Source: Terrabacter aerolatus (lineage in GTDB: Bacteria > Actinomycetota > Actinomycetes > Actinomycetales > Dermatophilaceae). Taken from it: 52,070 bases of DNA. Position numbers and translations under genes: made by a program. The notes under the pieces were generated by a model. The model was not told the origin of the DNA, searched no databases, and saw only the letters and a program-made list of their open reading frames with translations. The stretch covers positions 1 through 52,070 of the forward strand of contig NZ_BJYX01000023.1 in the NCBI RefSeq assembly GCF_007991735.1. The letters run 5' to 3'. Every line of letters begins with the position of its first letter. The stretch's first letter is position 1. This document shows positions 25,341-33,366 of this stretch, in pieces.

Positions 25341-25805
25341 TCAGAGGTCGATGACGACGGGGCCGCCGGGGACCGGTCGCACGTGGGTCGACGTGCGACC
25401 GCGCACGGTGACGGCGAAGACCTCGAGGCCCAGCACGGACCAGCTCCACTGCTGCTCGTAGGGCGTCGACACCTCCGTCGCGGGCGGGGGCGCCAGCTCG
25501 AGACGCACGCACGAGTCGACGGCCACGGGCCGCAGGTCGACGACGGCCGCCGAGTCGATCTTCGAGGTGGTGTCGACGGCCGAGGTCGAGTCGAGCTTGG
25601 ACGTCGTGTCGAGCTCGGCGGTCGAGGCGACGGTCGACGTCGTCGTCACCGGGGCGAGCGCGACGCTGGAGTCGGTGTGGACCGTGTTGTCCCCGGCGAG
25701 GGTCAGCCTCATGTCGTCGAGGCCGGCCAGCTGGCTCGTGACGTCGGCCGTGACGTCGCTGCCCACGCTTCCGCTCAGGGCGGTGTCGATCGAGTAGGTG
25801 GCCAT
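25341..25805 (-). CDS. acidic repeat protein with beta C-terminus (operon gene 2)
   Basis: 154 aa. MATYSIDTALSGSVGSDVTA opens a Ser/Thr/Asp-rich first half with a degenerate 8-9-residue repeat (AELDTTSKLDS, SAVDTTSKIDS, AAVVD). The second half is aromatic- and Val-rich (EQQWSWSVLGLEVFAVTVRG, STHVRPVPGGPVVIDL). I do not recognise a family. It starts inside the stop of the beta-propeller gene (ATGA at 25805) and is 9 nt from gene 3, so it is co-translated with them. Confidence 0.55.
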   Translation of the reverse strand: MATYSIDTALSGSVGSDVTADVTSQLAGLDDMRLTLAGDNTVHTDSSVALAPVTTTSTVASTAELDTTSKLDSTSAVDTTSKIDSAAVVDLRPVAVDSCVRLELAPPPATEVSTPYEQQWSWSVLGLEVFAVTVRGRTSTHVRPVPGGPVVIDL

Positions 25806-27082
25806 CAGTGCTCTCCTGCCTGGGCGGTGCGCTGCGGGTGGGACGTGCGCTCTGGTCTCACGGGGGTGTCTGGGCTGACGAGGTAGGAGTGGTGGAAGCC
25901 GAGCCTCGGGTCGGCCCAGTCCGACAGGCCGGCGTCGATCTCGCCGAGCTCGGGCATGACGACGCGGTCGCGCAGCTCGAGTGAGGGGTAGTCGTAGACG
26001 CTGATGTGGTTCTGGCCCCGGTTGGCCGTGAAGAGCAGTGTCTGGTCGGCCGAGAGCTGGCACGCGTAGATGCCGTCGATGAGCGAGCCGCGGCTGACCC
26101 GGAACGACTCGGCGAAGAGGTTGGCGTTGCCGACGACGTTGGCCCGCATGAAGGACTCGGCGAGCGTGTTGAGCGACTGGCGCGGGTAGGCCCAGGACTC
26201 GAGGCTCCCGGGGTGCTCGTCGACGAGGCGGTGGTGGCTCATCGTGTCGAGGTCGACGAGGACGACCGTGTGGCTGCCGCCGGTGCAGAAGATCAGCTCG
26301 GAGTCCGAAATCGTGACGTCGGAGTTGATGTGGGCCGGCACGTCGCGGTCGGCGACCCAGTGGCGCAGCACCTGGCCCTGCTCGGCGTCGATCTCGAACG
26401 CATACTGCCGCAGCCACGCCATGCCCCAGTGCGCGTAGTCGCTCCGGTCGGCGGGATGCACGCGGAAGGAGACGGCGTAGAAGACGTCGAGCACCGGGTG
26501 GCACACGACGTGCCAGCAGGTCGTCGGCAGCGTCACGGTGCGGACCTCGCCCGAGACCGTGTCGAGGATGCCGACCTCGCGCGCCTCGCCGCGGGACGGG
26601 TGGTCCATGCCGCCGTAGACGATGAAGCGCCCGGACGCCGTCCGCTTCATCGCGTGCGGCACCTTGAGCCCGTGCGGCGCGACGACCTCCGCCTTGGTGA
26701 GCCGGTTGACGTCGAAGCGCCACAGGTGCTCGCCGATCGCGGTGACGAACTGGGTGTCGTCGAGCCACACGAGGTGGGTGCTGCCCTTGATCGTCGTGTC
26801 GGGCACCTCGAAGCGCAGCGTCGAGACCCGGTCGACCTCCTCGAGCGTGGCGAGGTCGTAGAAGAGCAGGTGCTGACCGGTGTTGCCGAGGAAGCCGACG
26901 CGCCGGCTCGGGTCGACGCTCGGCGCGTGCCCGCCCGAGGCGCCGGGGAAGTAGCTGACCTTGTAGGAGTGGTCGCCCGTCACCGGGTCGTAGCGGAAGA
27001 GGCACACGCCCGCCCGGCCCTCGAGGCCGTTCAGACCGTTCCCGTCGAGGGCGACGTGGAACGCGTAGGGGTACTCACGCAT
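25805..27082 (-). CDS. beta-propeller (YVTN/WD-like) protein (operon gene 1)
   Basis: 425 aa, no signal peptide. Repeated beta-sheet blades can be followed: VGFLGNTGQHLLFYDLATLE, HLVWLDDTQFVTAIGEHLWR, RFIVYGGMDHPSRGEAREVG, SELIFCTGGSHTVVLVDLDT and LLFTANRGQNHISVYDYPSL, the last close to YVTN-type repeats. Several exposed His (MSHHR, LGFHHSY, CWHVVCH) may line the propeller axis. First gene of the operon; the ATG at 27082 is 122 bp from the divergent UbiA gene. No enzymatic signature found; a scaffold, lactonase-like or ligand-binding role is possible. Confidence 0.55.
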   Translation of the reverse strand: MREYPYAFHVALDGNGLNGLEGRAGVCLFRYDPVTGDHSYKVSYFPGASGGHAPSVDPSRRVGFLGNTGQHLLFYDLATLEEVDRVSTLRFEVPDTTIKGSTHLVWLDDTQFVTAIGEHLWRFDVNRLTKAEVVAPHGLKVPHAMKRTASGRFIVYGGMDHPSRGEAREVGILDTVSGEVRTVTLPTTCWHVVCHPVLDVFYAVSFRVHPADRSDYAHWGMAWLRQYAFEIDAEQGQVLRHWVADRDVPAHINSDVTISDSELIFCTGGSHTVVLVDLDTMSHHRLVDEHPGSLESWAYPRQSLNTLAESFMRANVVGNANLFAESFRVSRGSLIDGIYACQLSADQTLLFTANRGQNHISVYDYPSLELRDRVVMPELGEIDAGLSDWADPRLGFHHSYLVSPDTPVRPERTSHPQRTAQAGEH

Positions 27083-27192
27083 CGGCAGCCCCGACTGCTT
27101 CGGTTCCGCGGATCCGGCGCGCGGTCGTCACGCCGACTCCTCAGGCTAGCGCCGGGCCGTGGCACCCTGCCGGGAAACGGGGATTCGCGCCG

Positions 27193-27198
27193 TAGGCT
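27193..27198 (+). promoter_or_regulatory. candidate -10 box (TAGGCT), leaderless start of prenyltransferase operon
   Basis: TAGGCT is followed by 6 nt and the GTG at 27205. It lies in the 122-bp divergent region whose other strand carries a TAGCCT box at about 27143-27148 for the five-gene operon. Confidence 0.45.
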
Positions 27199-27204
27199 CG
27201 GCGG

Positions 27205-28020
27205 GTGCCGGCCGGGCGAGGGAGAGCGACGCTGCAGGGTCTGGCGCTCGCGTGCCATCCCGGTCCGACGGTGGCCGTCACCGTCCTCACGGCCCTGCTC
27301 GCGTCGTCGGCGGGACACACGCTCGGTCGCGGGCTGCTCGTGACCGCAGCGGTCCTCACCGGCCAGCTCTCCATCGGCTGGAGCAACGACCTGCTCGACG
27401 CCGCGCGCGACCGGGCCGTGGGGCGCGTCGACAAGCCGATCGCGCGGGGCGTCGTGTCCGAGGGGACGGTGCGCGCCGCCACCGCGGTGGCCCTCGTGGC
27501 CTGCACCGTGCTGTCGCTGGCGTGCGGCGTCGCCTCCGGGCTCGTCCACCTCCTGCTGGGCGTCGCCTCGGGGTGGGCCTACAACGTCTGGTTCAAGCGG
27601 TCGGTGCTCTCCCCGCTGCCGTATGCCGTCGCCTTCGCCGCGCTGCCCGCCGTCGTGACGCTCGCCCTCCCGGCCCCCGTGTGGCCGTCGACCTGGGTCA
27701 TGGTGACCGGGGGACTGCTCGGGGTCGGGGCGCACCTGCTCAACGCCCTGCCGGACCTCGCCGACGACGAGGCCACGGGGGTCCACGGGCTCCCGCAGCG
27801 GCTGGGCGCACGGACCGTGCGGTGGCTGGCACCCGTGGTGCTGCTGGCGGGGACCGCCGTGGCGGCCATCGGCCCGGGTCTCGATGCCACGGGCGCCCTG
27901 CTGCTCGGGGTCTGCGTCGCGCTCGCGGGAGTCGCGGTCCTCGCGCGCGGCCGGCTCCCCTTCGTGGCCGCGATCGGCATCGCGCTCGTCAACGTCGTGG
28001 CCCTCGTCGCCCGCCGCTGA
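27205..28020 (+). CDS. UbiA-family aromatic prenyltransferase
   Basis: 271 aa, about eight membrane helices. First Asp-rich motif [20 protein letters not shown] (the N-D-x-x-D-x-x-x-D form with following DKP) and second motif [15 protein letters not shown] are those of UbiA enzymes, which bind Mg-diphosphate and transfer a prenyl chain to an aromatic acceptor within the membrane. Followed 80 bp later by a type III PKS and then a methyltransferase, FAD oxidoreductase and IPP isomerase, so its acceptor is probably the PKS product. Corresponds in role to AgqC of the Actinoplanes alkylquinone cluster (from memory). Confidence 0.8.
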   Translation: MPAGRGRATLQGLALACHPGPTVAVTVLTALLASSAGHTLGRGLLVTAAVLTGQLSIGWSNDLLDAARDRAVGRVDKPIARGVVSEGTVRAATAVALVACTVLSLACGVASGLVHLLLGVASGWAYNVWFKRSVLSPLPYAVAFAALPAVVTLALPAPVWPSTWVMVTGGLLGVGAHLLNALPDLADDEATGVHGLPQRLGARTVRWLAPVVLLAGTAVAAIGPGLDATGALLLGVCVALAGVAVLARGRLPFVAAIGIALVNVVALVARR

Positions 28021-28087
28021 GACGCACGGCCGTCGACCTGGGACGCAGGCTGTCCAGCGTCGGGACCTCGTCGGGCCACCGGCCACC

Positions 28088-28093
28088 TAGGGT
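28088..28093 (+). promoter_or_regulatory. candidate -10 box (TAGGGT), leaderless start of type III PKS
   Basis: TAGGGT is followed by GGGCAGG (7 nt) and the GTG at 28101. This would give the PKS its own promoter 68 bp after the prenyltransferase stop. Confidence 0.4.
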
Positions 28094-28100
28094 GGGCAGG

Positions 28101-29171
28101 GTGAGCCACCTAGCGGCCGTCCGAGGAGTCCTCCCGGAGCACACCTACGCCCAGGCCGACGTCACGGCCGCCTTCGCCGAGGTGCTCGGCTCGGTCGGCT
28201 CCGACCGGGCGCTGCTCGAGCGGTTCCACGCGAACGCGGGGGTGAGCCGGCGCCACCTCGCCCTGCCGCTCGAGCGCTACTGGCAGCTCGCGGACTTCGG
28301 CGCCGCCAACGACGAGTTCATCCGCGTCGCCACCGAGCTCGGGTCGCATGCCGTCACCAAGGCGCTCGCAGCCGCGGGTCTCACCCCGCGGGACGTCGAT
28401 CTCATCGTGTCGACGACGATCACCGGCCTCGCCGTGCCCTCCATCGAGGCCCGGGTCGCCGCCGAGATCGGGTTGCGCGACGACGTGAAGCGCATCCCGC
28501 TCGTCGGGCTCGGCTGCGTGGCCGGTGCCGCCGGCGTCGCCCGCGTCCACGACTACCTCGTCGGGCACCAGGACGACGTGGCGGTGCTGCTCTCCGTCGA
28601 GCTCTGCAGCCTCACCGTCCAGCGCGACGACCGCTCGGTGGCCAACCTCGTCGCGAGCGGCCTCTTCGGCGACGGCGCCGCCGCCGTCGTCATGGTCGGG
28701 GCCCACCGTGCCGCCGCCCTCGCGCCCACCCAGCCGCACGTCGTCGCGACCCGCAGCCGCCTCTACCCCGAGACCGAGCGCGCCATGGGCTGGGACGTCG
28801 GTGCCACGGGCCTGCGCATCGTCCTCGGGGCCGAGGTGCCCGACCTCGTGCGCGAGAACGTACGTGACGACGTCGACCGCTTCCTCGCCGACCAGGGCCT
28901 GACCCGGGCCGACATCGGCTGGTGGGTCGCCCACCCCGGCGGCCCCAAGGTGCTCGAGGCCATGCAGGAGGCGCTCGAGGTCGACCGCGAGGCTCTCGGC
29001 GTCACGTGGCGCTCGCTCGACCGCATCGGCAACCTCAGCTCCGCCTCGGTGCTGCACGTGCTCGCCGACACCCTCGCCGACCACACGCCGGAACCCGGGT
29101 CGTGGGGCGTCCTCCTGGCGATGGGCCCAGGCTTCTGCCTCGAGCTCGTGCTGCTGCGCGCGGCCGACTGA
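28101..29171 (+). CDS. type III polyketide synthase (chalcone/alkylresorcinol synthase family)
   Basis: 356 aa, full length. The Cys-His-Asn triad is intact: C139 in [12 protein letters not shown]278 in WVAHPGGPK and N311 in GNLSSASVL. The GxGPG-type C-terminal loop reads [15 protein letters not shown]. The family condenses an acyl-CoA starter with malonyl-CoA extenders and cyclises the chain to resorcinols, resorcylic acids or pyrones. Neighbours (UbiA, ICMT-like methyltransferase, FAD enzyme, Idi) point to a prenylated, O-methylated alkylphenol or quinone. GTG 28101 used; GTG 28092 is an in-frame alternative. Confidence 0.92.
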   Translation: MSHLAAVRGVLPEHTYAQADVTAAFAEVLGSVGSDRALLERFHANAGVSRRHLALPLERYWQLADFGAANDEFIRVATELGSHAVTKALAAAGLTPRDVDLIVSTTITGLAVPSIEARVAAEIGLRDDVKRIPLVGLGCVAGAAGVARVHDYLVGHQDDVAVLLSVELCSLTVQRDDRSVANLVASGLFGDGAAAVVMVGAHRAAALAPTQPHVVATRSRLYPETERAMGWDVGATGLRIVLGAEVPDLVRENVRDDVDRFLADQGLTRADIGWWVAHPGGPKVLEAMQEALEVDREALGVTWRSLDRIGNLSSASVLHVLADTLADHTPEPGSWGVLLAMGPGFCLELVLLRAAD

Positions 29172-29178
29172 GGCGCCG

Positions 29179-29730
29179 ATGACCTCCCAGTGGCTCTTCA
29201 CCGGCCTCGTCCTGCTCGTCGGGATCGAGCGGCTCGCCGAGCTCGTCGTCTCGAAACGCCATGCGGCGTGGGCGTTCTCGCGGGGCGGAGTGGAGCGTGG
29301 CCAGTCGCACTACCCCGTCATGGTCGTGCTCCACACGGCCCTGCTCGTCGGGGCCGTGGCCGAGGTGTGGCTCGCCGACCGGCCCTTCGTCCCGGCCCTG
29401 GGCTGGGTCATGCTGGGGCTCGTCGTCGCGAGCCAGGCGCTGCGCTGGTGGTGCATCCGGACGCTGGGCAACCAGTGGAACACCCGCGTCATCGTCGTGC
29501 CGGGCCTCACGCTCGTGCGCCGCGGACCCTACGGCGTCCTCCCGCACCCCAACTACGTCGCCGTCGTCGTCGAGGGCCTCGCCCTCCCCCTCGTGCACAC
29601 GGCCTGGGTGACGGCGCTCGTCTTCACCGTCGCCAACGCGGCGCTGCTCACCGTCCGGATCCGTGTCGAGGACGCCGCCCTGCGCGAGATCGCCTCCCTC
29701 GCAGGCTCGCCCAGCGGAGCGCCGTCGTGA
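29179..29730 (+). CDS. isoprenylcysteine carboxyl methyltransferase (ICMT)-family O-methyltransferase
   Basis: 183 aa membrane protein with about five hydrophobic segments. The SAM-binding C-terminal motif RGPYGVLPHPNYVAVVVEGL is the ICMT/YpbQ signature, preceded by TLGNQWNTRVIVVPG. In type III PKS clusters such enzymes methylate a phenolic hydroxyl of the lipidic product rather than a protein. Seven nt after the PKS stop and GTGA overlap with the FAD gene show co-transcription. Confidence 0.85.
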   Translation: MTSQWLFTGLVLLVGIERLAELVVSKRHAAWAFSRGGVERGQSHYPVMVVLHTALLVGAVAEVWLADRPFVPALGWVMLGLVVASQALRWWCIRTLGNQWNTRVIVVPGLTLVRRGPYGVLPHPNYVAVVVEGLALPLVHTAWVTALVFTVANAALLTVRIRVEDAALREIASLAGSPSGAPS

Positions 29731-30809
29731 CCGCTGACGTCGTCGTCATCGGCGGCGGCCCCGTCGGGCTCGCCACGGCGCTGTATGCCGTCCGCTCGGG
29801 CCTGACGCCCGTCGTCCTCGAGCCCCGGGCCGGTTCCATCGACAAGGCGTGCGGCGAAGGGCTCATGCCGGGCGGCCTGCAGGCACTGGCCGGCCTCGGG
29901 GTCGACCCGGTCGGCCACGACCTGCGCGGCATCCGCTACCTCGCCCGCGGCCGCGTCGCCGAGGCCGACTTCACGACCGGCCCGGGACGCGGCATCCGGC
30001 GCACCACCCTGCACGACGCGCTGGCCGCCGCGGTCGCGTCGGCCGGCATCGAGGTGCTGCCGTTCGGCGCCGCCGAGGTGACCCAGGACGACCACCTCGT
30101 GACGGTGCACACCGACGGACCGAGTGGCAACGGGCCGGATCTCACCGCGCCCTGGGCCGTCGCAGCCGACGGCCTGCACTCGCCCACGCGCCGGGCCCTC
30201 GGTCTCGACCGGGACCACGCCGACGGGCGCTCGACGCAGGCGCGCCCCCTGCGGCGGTACGGGCTGCGCCAGCACTACGGCATACGTCCGTGGGGCGACC
30301 ACGTCGAGGTGCACTGGGGCACCCACGGGGAGGCCTACGTGACTCCGGTGGGGGACGACCTCGTCGGGGTGGCCGTGCTGAGCAAGCAGCGGAGCCCCCT
30401 GTCCGAGAGCCTCGCCGAGTTCCCCGAGCTGCGTGAGCGCCTCGACGGGGCGCCGGTCGTCACGTCGGTGCGCGGCGCCGGCCCGCTGCGGCAGCGGACG
30501 ACGCACCGGGTCGCCGGCCGCGTCCTGCTCGCCGGCGACGCGAGCGGCTACGTCGACGCCCTGACGGGAGAGGGCATCTCGCTCGGCCTCGCCCACGCGC
30601 GAGCGGCGGTCGCGGCCGTCGTCGCGGAGGACCCGCAGTCCTACGAGCAGTCATGGCGTGCTGCGACCCGGCGCTACACCCTGCTGACCCACGCTCTCCT
30701 GCACGTCACCCGCCCGGCATGGACCCGCCGGCTGCTCGTCCCGGCTGCGGCCACCCTGCCCCCGGTCTTCCGCGGCGCGGTCAACGAGCTCGCGAGGCCG
30801 GCCCGGTGA
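29727..30809 (+). CDS. FAD-dependent oxidoreductase / monooxygenase of the PKS cluster
   Basis: 360 aa. N-terminal dinucleotide-binding motif DVVVIGGGPVGLATAL; substrate/FAD loop KACGEGLMPGGL typical of geranylgeranyl-reductase and aromatic-hydroxylase-like flavoproteins; second FAD motif LLAGDASGYVDALTGEGISL. Could hydroxylate the polyketide ring (to hydroquinone) or reduce a prenyl double bond; the known alkyl-O-dihydrogeranyl quinones carry both kinds of change. GTG start overlaps the previous stop and its stop overlaps the idi start. Confidence 0.82.
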   Translation: MTADVVVIGGGPVGLATALYAVRSGLTPVVLEPRAGSIDKACGEGLMPGGLQALAGLGVDPVGHDLRGIRYLARGRVAEADFTTGPGRGIRRTTLHDALAAAVASAGIEVLPFGAAEVTQDDHLVTVHTDGPSGNGPDLTAPWAVAADGLHSPTRRALGLDRDHADGRSTQARPLRRYGLRQHYGIRPWGDHVEVHWGTHGEAYVTPVGDDLVGVAVLSKQRSPLSESLAEFPELRERLDGAPVVTSVRGAGPLRQRTTHRVAGRVLLAGDASGYVDALTGEGISLGLAHARAAVAAVVAEDPQSYEQSWRAATRRYTLLTHALLHVTRPAWTRRLLVPAAATLPPVFRGAVNELARPAR

Positions 30810-31432
30810 CGCCCGAAACGTCCGGCGCGAGCGCCGACGACGAGGAGCTCGTCGTCCTCGTCTCGGCCGACGGCCACGCCACCGGCACCGCGCCCAAGGC
30901 GACGGTGCACCATGCCGACACCCCGCTCCACCTGGCCTTCTCCGTCTACCTCTTCGACGACGCCGGATCCCTTCTCGTGACCCGGCGGGCGCTCGCCAAG
31001 GCGACCTTCCCCGGCGTCTGGACCAACTCGGCCTGCGGGCACCCGGCACCGGGTGAGCCCGTCGAGGACGCCGTCGGCAGGCGTGCCCGCGACGAGCTCG
31101 GGCTCGACGTCCACGACCTCCGGCTCGTGCTGCCGCGCTTCTCGTACCGGGCCGAGATGGACGGCGTCGTCGAGTGGGAGCTCTGCCCCGTGCTCGCCGG
31201 ACGGGTCGACGGCCTCGCCCCCCGGCCCGCCCCGGACCCCACGGAGGTCGAGGCGGCCGAGTGGGTGCCGTGGCGTGAGTTCGCCGACGACGTCCGGAAC
31301 GGGAGGCGAGAGGTCTCCTCGTGGTGCCGCGAGCAGGTGATCGAACTGGTGGACCTCGGTCCCGAACCGGTGGACTGGCCCACCGGCGACGTGATCGACC
31401 TCCCGGCCGCCATGACCACGCGCCTGCCATGA
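30806..31432 (+). CDS. idi: isopentenyl-diphosphate delta-isomerase, type I
   Basis: 208 aa. Type I (Nudix-related) isomerase: LHLAFSVYLFDDAGSLLVTR, active-site Cys77 in TNSACGHPAPGE, Nudix-like GEPVEDAVGRRARDELGL, and the catalytic Glu in GVVEWELCPVL. Interconverts IPP and DMAPP, supplying prenyl-diphosphate precursors for the UbiA enzyme encoded in the same operon. GTG start in a GTGA overlap with the FAD gene. Its last codons form part of a short tandem duplication (31411-31447). Confidence 0.92.
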   Translation: MTPETSGASADDEELVVLVSADGHATGTAPKATVHHADTPLHLAFSVYLFDDAGSLLVTRRALAKATFPGVWTNSACGHPAPGEPVEDAVGRRARDELGLDVHDLRLVLPRFSYRAEMDGVVEWELCPVLAGRVDGLAPRPAPDPTEVEAAEWVPWREFADDVRNGRREVSSWCREQVIELVDLGPEPVDWPTGDVIDLPAAMTTRLP

Positions 31433-31447
31433 CCACGCGCCTGACAT
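31411..31447 (+). repeat. 18-bp tandem duplication at the 3' end of idi
   Basis: ATGACCACGCGCCTG is repeated with an 18-bp period (starting at 31411 and 31429) and a third truncated ATGACCAC copy follows at 31447. The idi stop codon falls inside the second copy, so the duplication changed only the tail and 3' flank. Confidence 0.7.
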
Positions 31448-31542
31448 GACCACCCGAGTGCTTGCGTCACGGACCCGGCCGACGCACGATGTGCGCATGT
31501 CCGCTCGGCCCGACGAGTGGCTCGGGCCCCAAGGAGCGATCC

Positions 31543-31599
31543 CGTGACCGACGACCCCACCCCCGGCCTCGACCCCGTCACCGGGGTGGCGGCGTCGTG
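31543..31599 (+). CDS. possible 18-codon leader peptide
   Basis: GTG at 31543 has an excellent ribosome binding site (AAGGAG, 7 nt upstream) and encodes VTDDPTPGLDPVTGVAAS before TGA at 31597-31599 region, which overlaps the GTG start of the reductase-like gene (GTGA). The longer gene has no Shine-Dalgarno of its own, so translation through the short ORF may couple to it. Alternatively it is the remnant of a longer gene. Confidence 0.35.
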
Positions 31600-32253
31600 A
31601 GCGCCGCACCGGAGCAGCTCCTGCGGGTGCAGAACTTCATGCTCTCCACCGACGGGTTCGGCACGGGTGAGGGCCAGAGCCTCGAGCGGCCCTTCGGGCA
31701 TGCCGACCCCGCCCGGCTGTCCGCGTGGGCGGCCGCCACCGCGAGCTGGCCCAACCGGGCCGACGCGGGCGGCACGCGCGGCCTCGACGACTACTTCACC
31801 CGCGACTTCTCGCACCACATCGGCGCGGAGATCATGGGGCGCGGCAAGTTCGGCCCCCAGAAGGGACCGTGGACCGACCTCGAGTGGGAGGGCTGGTGGG
31901 GCGACGAGCCGCCGTTCCACACCCCGGTCTTCGTGCTGACCCACCACGTGCGGCCGGCCCTCACGCTGTCGGACACGACCTTCCACTTCATCGACGCCGA
32001 CCCGCACGAGGCCCTGCGCCAGGCCAAGGCAGCGGCGAACGGCAAGGACGTGCGCCTCGGAGGGGGAGTCTCGACCCTGCGCGCCTTCCTCGAGGCTGAC
32101 CTCGTCGACACGATGCACGTCGCGGTGGCCCCGATGGAGATCGAGCGCGGGGGCCGGCTGTGGGACTCACCCGACGAGCTGCTCGACCGCTTCCACCTCG
32201 AGCGGGTGCCCAGCCCGAGCGGGGTCGAGCACCTTCTCTTCTGGCGGCGCTGA
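31597..32253 (+). CDS. dihydrofolate reductase-family protein (RibD C-terminal domain-like)
   Basis: 218 aa. RVQNFMLSTDGFGTGEGQSL at the start, the EIMGRGKFGP element, PVFVLTHHVRPALTLSDTTF and GKDVRLGGGVSTLRAFLEADLVDTMHVAVAP are diagnostic of the RibD-C/DHFR-like NADPH reductase family. Substrate unknown; stand-alone members are common in actinobacteria. The GTG at 31597 is taken as start because the conserved domain begins about 10 residues later and a leader ORF stops over it. Confidence 0.8.
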   Translation: MSAAPEQLLRVQNFMLSTDGFGTGEGQSLERPFGHADPARLSAWAAATASWPNRADAGGTRGLDDYFTRDFSHHIGAEIMGRGKFGPQKGPWTDLEWEGWWGDEPPFHTPVFVLTHHVRPALTLSDTTFHFIDADPHEALRQAKAAANGKDVRLGGGVSTLRAFLEADLVDTMHVAVAPMEIERGGRLWDSPDELLDRFHLERVPSPSGVEHLLFWRR

Positions 32254-32295
32254 CCCGTCAGGGGAGGGGCGCCGGGAGGGCCGGCGGGAGGATCG

Positions 32296-32736
32296 TCAGA
32301 GCACCTCGTCGGCGAGGGCCTCGAGGGCCCGTCCGTCACACCCCGCCGTGAGGGCCTCGTACGTCGCGCCGCGGGCCGCGTCACGGGCGTCCGGGCTCAG
32401 GGCTGCGATCACCGCGGCGACCGCCCGGGCCTCGATGCACTCCGAGGTCAGCTGCAGCTCCTCGAGCGGGCGGCTGCTGGGGGCGGCGCCGAGCTGGCTC
32501 TCGCACGCTGCGTCCAGGTCCCGCTCGAGCTGCCACAGGTGGACGAGCTCGTCGATCTCGGGGTAGCGCTCCAAGCCGCCCCGCGCGACCTCGAGGGCGT
32601 GGACGTCGTGGACACCGGCCACCGAGCAGGCGAGGCGCGCGACCCGGAAGGCGTAGGTGCGGGCGCGCCCCGGTTCGGCGCCCGCGATTCGGGCGGCGAG
32701 GCCGGGCGCCACCGCCTCGACCTGGTGCAGCTCCAC
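32296..32736 (-). CDS. hypothetical helical protein
   Basis: 146 aa, almost entirely predicted helix, acidic, with MELHQVEAVAPGLAARIAGA, YPEIDELVHLWQLERDLDAA and ALAAVIAAL-like stretches. GTG start at 32736 with GAGGAGA upstream. No family recognised. Convergent with the reductase-like gene (43 bp apart). Confidence 0.55.
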   Translation of the reverse strand: MELHQVEAVAPGLAARIAGAEPGRARTYAFRVARLACSVAGVHDVHALEVARGGLERYPEIDELVHLWQLERDLDAACESQLGAAPSSRPLEELQLTSECIEARAVAAVIAALSPDARDAARGATYEALTAGCDGRALEALADEVL

Positions 32737-32887
32737 GGGCTCTCCTCAAGGGTCACGGTCAGCGCTGCAGTCACAGCCCTCCGGGCCATACCCGTTGCGC
32801 GGCGTGCCCACCCGGTGCCCGGCCCGTCGCGCCACCGCGGGACGGGCCGGACCCCCACGAACACCCACGATTCGCCGCGGGATCAGG

Positions 32888-33235
32888 TCACGCGTCCTGC
32901 AGCGCCCGCACCTCGACGGGGCCGCGGCAGGCCGCGGAGCCCTCCTGCGCCAGGGCGAGGGCGGCGTCGAGGTCGGCGGCCTCGACGATCCAGAAGCCGC
33001 CGAGCCACTCGCGCGCCTCGCTGAAGGGGCCGTCGGTGACCGCGGCCTCGCCGGCCGACGCGTCGACGACCTTGGCCTCGCTCACGTCGGTCAGGCCGCC
33101 GGCGAGCACCCAGGCGCCCGACGACTGGAGCTTCTGGTTGAAGGCGTCGACCGAGGCGTACATCTGCTGGATCTCGTCGGCGGACGGCATGGCCGCGCCC
33201 TCGCGGTGGTGGACGGAGAGAAGGAACTGCGTCAT
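32888..33235 (-). CDS. YciI-family (DGPF domain) protein
   Basis: 115 aa. MTQFLLSVHHREG start, the SSGAWVLAGGL segment and the VTDGPFSEAREWLGGFWIVE motif define the DGPF/YCII family, often encoded next to ECF sigma factors (none adjacent here). ATG at 33235 with AGGAG upstream. Enzymatic role, if any, unproven in the family. Confidence 0.85.
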   Translation of the reverse strand: MTQFLLSVHHREGAAMPSADEIQQMYASVDAFNQKLQSSGAWVLAGGLTDVSEAKVVDASAGEAAVTDGPFSEAREWLGGFWIVEAADLDAALALAQEGSAACRGPVEVRALQDA

Positions 33236-33366
33236 GGGAGTGCTCCTGCGTGTCGGTGGTGCGGTTGCTGGCCGGTGGCCTGTCGGCGTGATGGCCGGTA
33301 CGTCACTGCGTCGAACGGGGGGCCGTCGTCTCGACAGGCCACCGCGACATTTCTGGGCCTCGCCCG

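Noticed and set aside
29190-30809. Extended N-terminus of the FAD oxidoreductase through the methyltransferase region
   Set aside because: The extension is the +1 frame of the methyltransferase gene; the flavin-binding fold starts directly at GTG 29727, in a GTGA overlap.
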